Below, piece by piece: positions 60,066 to 64,000 of a stretch of DNA of 64,000 nt (within the stretch, counting starts at the first letter, position 1; each line of letters starts with the position of its first letter). The notes beneath the pieces were generated by a model that did not search any database, was not told where the DNA came from, and saw only the letters and a list, made by a program, of their open reading frames with translations. The stretch comes from Anaerolineaceae bacterium (GTDB lineage Bacteria > Chloroflexota > Anaerolineae > Aggregatilineales > Phototrophicaceae): NCBI GenBank assembly GCA_026708325.1, contig JAPOVC010000028.1, positions 120,749 through 184,748 on the forward strand, written 5' to 3'. A program made the position numbers and the translations under genes.

Positions 60066-62344
60066 TGGTGGCCAGGGAAGTGGTCTGGCGCGAGGCGACG
60101 CCGGAACCGGTGCCGGCGGAGCTGCGCGAGGCCGTCGGCGGGCACCCGCTGGTCGCGCAGACCCTGGCGCAACGCGGCATTTTGACGCCCGTGGCGGCGC
60201 GCCGTTTTCTTGACCCCGCCCACTATTCGCCGGCGGCCCCCGACGAACTGCCCGACATGGAAGCGGCCGTCGCCTGCCTGCAGCGCGTCATCCGCGAGCG
60301 GGGCGAGGTCCTCGTCTGGGGCGACTTCGACGTCGACGGTCAGACGGCGACCGCGCTGCTGGTCACGGCGCTGCGCTACCTGGGCGCAAGGGTGCGCTGG
60401 CACGTCCCCAACCGCTTTCGCGAGGGTCATGGCCTGCATACCCCCACGCTGCGACAGAAACTGGGCGACGCCGACCTTTTGCTGACCTGCGACACCGGCA
60501 TCGGCGCGCATGACGCGCTCGCCTGGGCGCAGGGGCAGGGCGCGGCCGTCGTGGTCACCGACCACCACAAGCTGACGGACTCGCTGCCGCCGGCCAGCGC
60601 CGTCATCAACCCGCAGCGCCTGGCGGAGGGCCACGCCCTGCGCGAGTTGCCCGGCGTGGGGACGGCTTTCAAGCTGGTGGAGGCGCTCTACGGCAGCCGC
60701 AACTGCGAGCATTTGCTGGACCTGGTGGCCCTGGGAATCGTGGCCGACGTCATGTGCCAGGTGGACGACACCCGCTGGCTGTTGCAACGGGGCCTGCATG
60801 TCCTGCGCGCCACCGAGCGACCGGGGCTACGCGCCCTGATGGCGGCGATCGGCATCCGACCCGCGGCGCTGACGGAGAGCGACATCGGCTACGCGCTGGC
60901 GCCACGCCTCAATTCCTTCGGTCGCCTGGCCGATGCCAGCGCCGGCGTCGAGTTGCTGACCGGCGACGACCCGGAGCGTATCGCTGCCCTGGTGAAAGAC
61001 GTTGAGGAACTCAACCGCAAGCGGCGTTTCCTGACGCAGCAGGTGGAGGCGTCGGCGCAGCAGCAGATCGAAAGGGACCCCTCGCTGCTGGACTATGCGG
61101 CGCTGGTGTTGAGTCAGCCGGGCTGGCATGGCGGCGTGCTGGGCATCGTCGCCGGCCAACTGGCGGAGGCTTATGGCTGCCCGACTCTCTTGCTGGGCGA
61201 ACAGGGCAGCCTGGCCAGCGGGTCGGCGCGCTCCGTCGCGGGCTGCGACATCGTGGCGGCGCTGGATAGCCAGGCGGACTTGCTGGGGGGCTATGGCGGT
61301 CACAGCATGGCGGCAGGGTTGCGTATGGATGCCGCCCACTTGCCTGCATTTCGGCGGGGCCTGTCGCGGGCCGTGCGCGAGCAAAGGGGCGACGATCCGC
61401 CGCCGCCGGAACTGCAGATCGACGCCAGCGTGAAGCTGGAGGAGGTCTCGCTGGAACTGGCGCGACAACTGGGTCGCCTGGCGCCCTTTGGCAACGGCAA
61501 TCCGCCCCTCACGCTCATGGCGCGCGACCTGCGGCTGTTGCGCCGTCGCCAACTGGACCGGCGCGGCGACCATCTTGAGCTGACCGTGGCGGACAGTGGA
61601 GACGTGGAACGTCGCGTCATCTGGTGGTCGGGGGACGCGGAGGCCCTGCCTCGGGGCCTCTTCGACATGGCCTTCACCCTGCGCGAAAATGAGTACCGCG
61701 GGCAGCGCGAGGCCCTGCTGGAGTGGCAGGGCGCCCGCGTACGCGAGGGCGAAGTCGTCGTCCGGCGGCGCACCTGGGAAACGATCGACTGCCGCCGTCA
61801 TCCGGCGCCCCGTGAGCGCCTGGCGGAGTTGCTGGCCGCGGAACCGGATGCCCTGGTCTGGCGCGAAGGAGGGACCGACCTTGAAGGGGTCGACCGCTTT
61901 TCCCTGCGACCGGCGGGGACGCTGGTGGTCTGGTCGATTCCGCCGGACGCGGTCACCTGGCAGGCGGCGCTGAAGGCCGTCGGGCCGCAGAAGGTGGCGC
62001 TCTTTGCGCAGGAGCCGCCATGTACGACGGCGCAGGAGCTTCTGAAGCTTCTGGCCGGCATGGCGAAATTTGCCCTGCGGCAGCGCGACGGCGTTCTGTC
62101 GCTGGACCTGCTGGCAGTCCGTGCGGCGCAGCCGCAACTGACGATCCAGACCTGCATCGAGTGGCTGGACAGGAGCAGCCAGCTGCGTTTCGCGCGCGTC
62201 GACGAGGACCAATGGGTGGTGACGCGGGCTCCTGACGGCCTGGCGCGGCCGCCCGACCGGGACATCGGGGAGCGACTGCGCTCGCAAATGCTCGAGAGCG
62301 CGGCCTGGCGTCGTCACTGGCGGCGGCGGAGCTTTTCCGGCTGA
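60065..62344 (+). CDS. recJ: RecJ-like single-stranded-DNA exonuclease with C-terminal extension
   Basis: This 759-residue protein has the DHH phosphoesterase motifs GDFDVDG (86-92) and TDHHKL (Asp166-His167-His168), LLDLVALGIVADVM, DHHA1 GGYGGHSMAAGL and an OB-like part with APFGNGNPP. It degrades ssDNA 5'-3' with Mn/Mg. About 190 extra residues at the C-terminus carry no motif I recognise. The ATG at 60065 overlaps the nuclease stop; the open frame upstream is inside that gene. Confidence 0.9.
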   Translation: MVAREVVWREATPEPVPAELREAVGGHPLVAQTLAQRGILTPVAARRFLDPAHYSPAAPDELPDMEAAVACLQRVIRERGEVLVWGDFDVDGQTATALLVTALRYLGARVRWHVPNRFREGHGLHTPTLRQKLGDADLLLTCDTGIGAHDALAWAQGQGAAVVVTDHHKLTDSLPPASAVINPQRLAEGHALRELPGVGTAFKLVEALYGSRNCEHLLDLVALGIVADVMCQVDDTRWLLQRGLHVLRATERPGLRALMAAIGIRPAALTESDIGYALAPRLNSFGRLADASAGVELLTGDDPERIAALVKDVEELNRKRRFLTQQVEASAQQQIERDPSLLDYAALVLSQPGWHGGVLGIVAGQLAEAYGCPTLLLGEQGSLASGSARSVAGCDIVAALDSQADLLGGYGGHSMAAGLRMDAAHLPAFRRGLSRAVREQRGDDPPPPELQIDASVKLEEVSLELARQLGRLAPFGNGNPPLTLMARDLRLLRRRQLDRRGDHLELTVADSGDVERRVIWWSGDAEALPRGLFDMAFTLRENEYRGQREALLEWQGARVREGEVVVRRRTWETIDCRRHPAPRERLAELLAAEPDALVWREGGTDLEGVDRFSLRPAGTLVVWSIPPDAVTWQAALKAVGPQKVALFAQEPPCTTAQELLKLLAGMAKFALRQRDGVLSLDLLAVRAAQPQLTIQTCIEWLDRSSQLRFARVDEDQWVVTRAPDGLARPPDRDIGERLRSQMLESAAWRRHWRRRSFSG

Positions 62345-62406
62345 GCCCCTCGCGGCGACGCAGACCACGCGCTATCTTCAGGGCGAACACCAGACAGGAT
62401 GGGACG

Positions 62407-63690
62407 ATGAGCGCCCGCGACACCGTCTTCACAATGGACAGCTCCAGCATCAAGTACGGCCCGGGCGCGACACGCGAACTGGGCGCGGACATGGCTGCCC
62501 TGGGCGCCCGACGGGTGATGCTGCTTACTGACGCCAATCTGGCGGCGGGGGAGCAGGTCGAGGTCGCCCGCGAATCGTTGAACCGGGCGGGTGTCTATGC
62601 CGCGTTGTTCTCCAGGGTGCGTGTGGAACCGAGCGACGCCTCATTTCAGGAGGCCATCGCCTACGCGCAGAGGGGCAACTTCGATGGTTACGTGGCGGTT
62701 GGCGGCGGCTCGGTGATGGACACGGCCAAGGTGGCCAACCTCTATGACTGCTGGCCGCCCGAGGACTTTCTCGATTACGTCAACCCACCCATCGGCCGCG
62801 GTCTGCCCGTGCCGGGGCCGCTCAAGCCGCTGATCGCCGTGCCGACGACGGCCGGCACCGGCAGCGAGACCACTGGCGTCGCCATCTTCGATTACGAAGC
62901 CCTGCGCGCCAAGACCGGCATCGCCCATCGCGCCCTGCGTCCCACGCTGGGCATAATCGATCCCGACAACACGGCCACGCAGCCGCCCATGGTGGCGGCC
63001 TGCAGCGGTCTGGACGTGCTCAGCCACGCCATCGAGTCCCTGACTGCGCTGCCTTATTCACAGCGGCCAGCACCGGAGCAGCCGCAGGCCCGACCCGCCT
63101 ACCAGGGCGCCAACCCGATCAGCGACATTTGGGCCGCGGAGGCGTTGCGCATGGTGGGCGCCAATCTGCTGCGCGCCATCAAGGACCCCGACGACCTGGA
63201 GGCCCGCGGCAACATGCTGCTGGCGGCCGCCGCGGCCGGCATCGGCTTCGGCAACGCCGGCGTACACCTGCCGCACGGCATGTCCTACCCGGTCTCGGGC
63301 ATGGTGCGCGACTTTCTGCCGGAGGGCTACTACGTCAGCCATGCCATCGTGCCGCACGGCATGGCGGTCATCGTCAACGCGCCGGCGGTCTTCCGCTATA
63401 CGGCCAGCGCCAACCCCGAGCGGCATCTGCTGGCGGCACGGTTGCTGGGTCTGGACGTGAGCGATGCGGGGCCCGGGGACGTCGGCGAGATTCTGGCGCA
63501 GGGGATCATCGACATCATGCAGGCGACCGGCATGCCCAATGGTCTGGCGGCGCTGGGTTACCGTGAGTCGGACGCCCCGGCGCTGGCGGAGGGCACCCTG
63601 CCGCAGCACCGCGTCACGAAGCTGTCGCCGCGCCCGGCGGAACGCGAAGACCTGATTGAGCTCTTCCGCGCGGCCATGCGTTACTGGTAG
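62407..63690 (+). CDS. Hydroxyacid-oxoacid transhydrogenase (ADHFE1-type iron alcohol dehydrogenase)
   Basis: This 427-residue iron-dependent dehydrogenase has VAVGGGSVMDTAKVANLY, IAVPTTAGTGSETTGVA, ARPAYQGANPISDIWA (an HOT signature insertion), metal histidines in VHLPHGMSYPV and HAIVPHGMAV, and a GTLPQHRVTKLSPR end. HOT couples 4-hydroxybutyrate or lactate-type hydroxyacids with 2-oxoglutarate without free NAD. The ATG follows GGATGGGACG. It ends 6 bp from the convergent arabinofuranosidase gene. Confidence 0.87.
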   Translation: MSARDTVFTMDSSSIKYGPGATRELGADMAALGARRVMLLTDANLAAGEQVEVARESLNRAGVYAALFSRVRVEPSDASFQEAIAYAQRGNFDGYVAVGGGSVMDTAKVANLYDCWPPEDFLDYVNPPIGRGLPVPGPLKPLIAVPTTAGTGSETTGVAIFDYEALRAKTGIAHRALRPTLGIIDPDNTATQPPMVAACSGLDVLSHAIESLTALPYSQRPAPEQPQARPAYQGANPISDIWAAEALRMVGANLLRAIKDPDDLEARGNMLLAAAAAGIGFGNAGVHLPHGMSYPVSGMVRDFLPEGYYVSHAIVPHGMAVIVNAPAVFRYTASANPERHLLAARLLGLDVSDAGPGDVGEILAQGIIDIMQATGMPNGLAALGYRESDAPALAEGTLPQHRVTKLSPRPAEREDLIELFRAAMRYW

Positions 63691-63696
63691 GCGGAC

Positions 63697-64000
63697 TTAA
63701 CGCAGCATCATCTCCAGGGCAGTAAAGGAAAGCGGCGGCAAGAGCAATTCGCTACCGGTCTCAACAGACTGGACCGGCAGCGGGCGCGCCACGACCCGGT
63801 TGGGCTCGTCAAAGCTGTTGGCGGCCTTCGGGTCCCTGCCGCGCATTTGCCAGGCGCGCGCGTTCCGCGGCCGGACGTTCTGCCAGTGGAAGCTGAGCGG
63901 GACTGCCTCGCTCTGGCTGCGGTTGACCAGGAAGAGAGCTCCCAGTCGCGATTCCGGGTCGTGCGTGGCGGAGACGTCCAGCAGCGGCACGTCGCCATAT
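63697..64000 (-). CDS. Alpha-L-arabinofuranosidase (GH51), C-terminal end (partial)
   Basis: The last 101 codons are seen, running off the right edge. They read YGDVPLLDVSATHD, LGALFLVNRSQSEAVPLSF, DPKAANSFDEPNRVV and LLPPLSFTALEMML. This is the C-terminal beta domain of GH51 arabinofuranosidases. The catalytic acid/base domain lies outside. It would release arabinose from hemicellulose or arabinan. Confidence 0.85.
   Translation of the reverse strand, partial: YGDVPLLDVSATHDPESRLGALFLVNRSQSEAVPLSFHWQNVRPRNARAWQMRGRDPKAANSFDEPNRVVARPLPVQSVETGSELLLPPLSFTALEMMLR

Noticed and set aside
1..64000. Insertion sequences, prophage or integrative elements
   Set aside because: No transposase, integrase or phage structural gene was recognised, and the tRNA has no downstream integrase or visible attachment repeat.

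Overview
The window is a dense, high-GC bacterial chromosome segment with no gap over 300 bp, no insertion sequence, no CRISPR array and no rRNA. It carries one tRNA (Arg, anticodon CCT). Many genes overlap their neighbours by ATGA, GTGA or TGATG junctions. Several promoters have a -10 box reading TATACT. A VWA protein with a long Ala/Thr/Gln repeat tail, many sugar-acid enzymes, a peptide importer and the absence of LPS genes suggest a Chloroflexota (Anaerolineae/Caldilinea-like) genome. That placement is an inference from gene style, not a phylogenetic result.

Layout. 1-3727: a partial VWA surface protein with a 57-bp coding repeat, divergent from gatC. 4134-6852: a minus-strand operon of an acyl-CoA ligase-like enzyme, a newly called 52-aa membrane protein and a phospholipase C-like protein. 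6986-12445: an FAD enzyme, folC, then a coupled run of a CorC-type CBS protein, cdd, recO and rfbC. 12446-17152: an unrecognised 895-aa protein, uxuA and an epimerase. 17211-20538: a glycan-assembly operon (WecA/TagO-like transferase and two GT4 enzymes). 20528-26839: an enolase-superfamily sugar-acid dehydratase, SRPBCC and DUF4230-like proteins, a channel-like protein, a polyprenyl sugar-phosphate transferase and a further GT4 enzyme. 26915-32408: a WD40 protein, tRNA-Arg, a small membrane protein and a 2-oxoacid/acetoin dehydrogenase cluster (E2, E1 alpha, E1 beta) with a zinc dehydrogenase. 32495-36448: a CopC-CopD fusion, a membrane TIR-like protein and a flavin monooxygenase. 36458-47784: a membrane-fused YedY/sulfite-oxidase protein, M19 dipeptidase, PQQ-type sugar dehydrogenase, UDP-glucose dehydrogenase, MgtE, a hyperacidic protein and PdxT. 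47942-54799: an SMP-30 lactonase, a U32-like protein and a dipeptide/oligopeptide ABC importer with two paralogous binding proteins. 54939-62344: a recombination operon. 62407-64000: a hydroxyacid-oxoacid transhydrogenase and the end of a GH51 arabinofuranosidase.

The most interesting locus is 54939-62344. Four tightly overlapping genes encode a UvrD-fold protein whose motif II has lost its glutamate, an intact UvrD-type helicase without a nuclease domain, a stand-alone Fe-S PD-(D/E)XK nuclease and a RecJ-like exonuclease. I read this as an AddAB-type end-processing machine split into three polypeptides and coupled to a RecJ relative. Other points of interest are the likely ATT start codon of the DppB-like permease, the TIR-like membrane protein coupled to CopCD, a CopCD tail resembling a cytochrome c that lost its haem motif, the hyperacidic protein beside MgtE, and the 19-residue repeat of the VWA protein.

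Functionally the region combines envelope and exopolysaccharide synthesis, sugar-acid catabolism (UxuA, enolase superfamily, SMP-30, GH51) and peptide import, with housekeeping genes interspersed.
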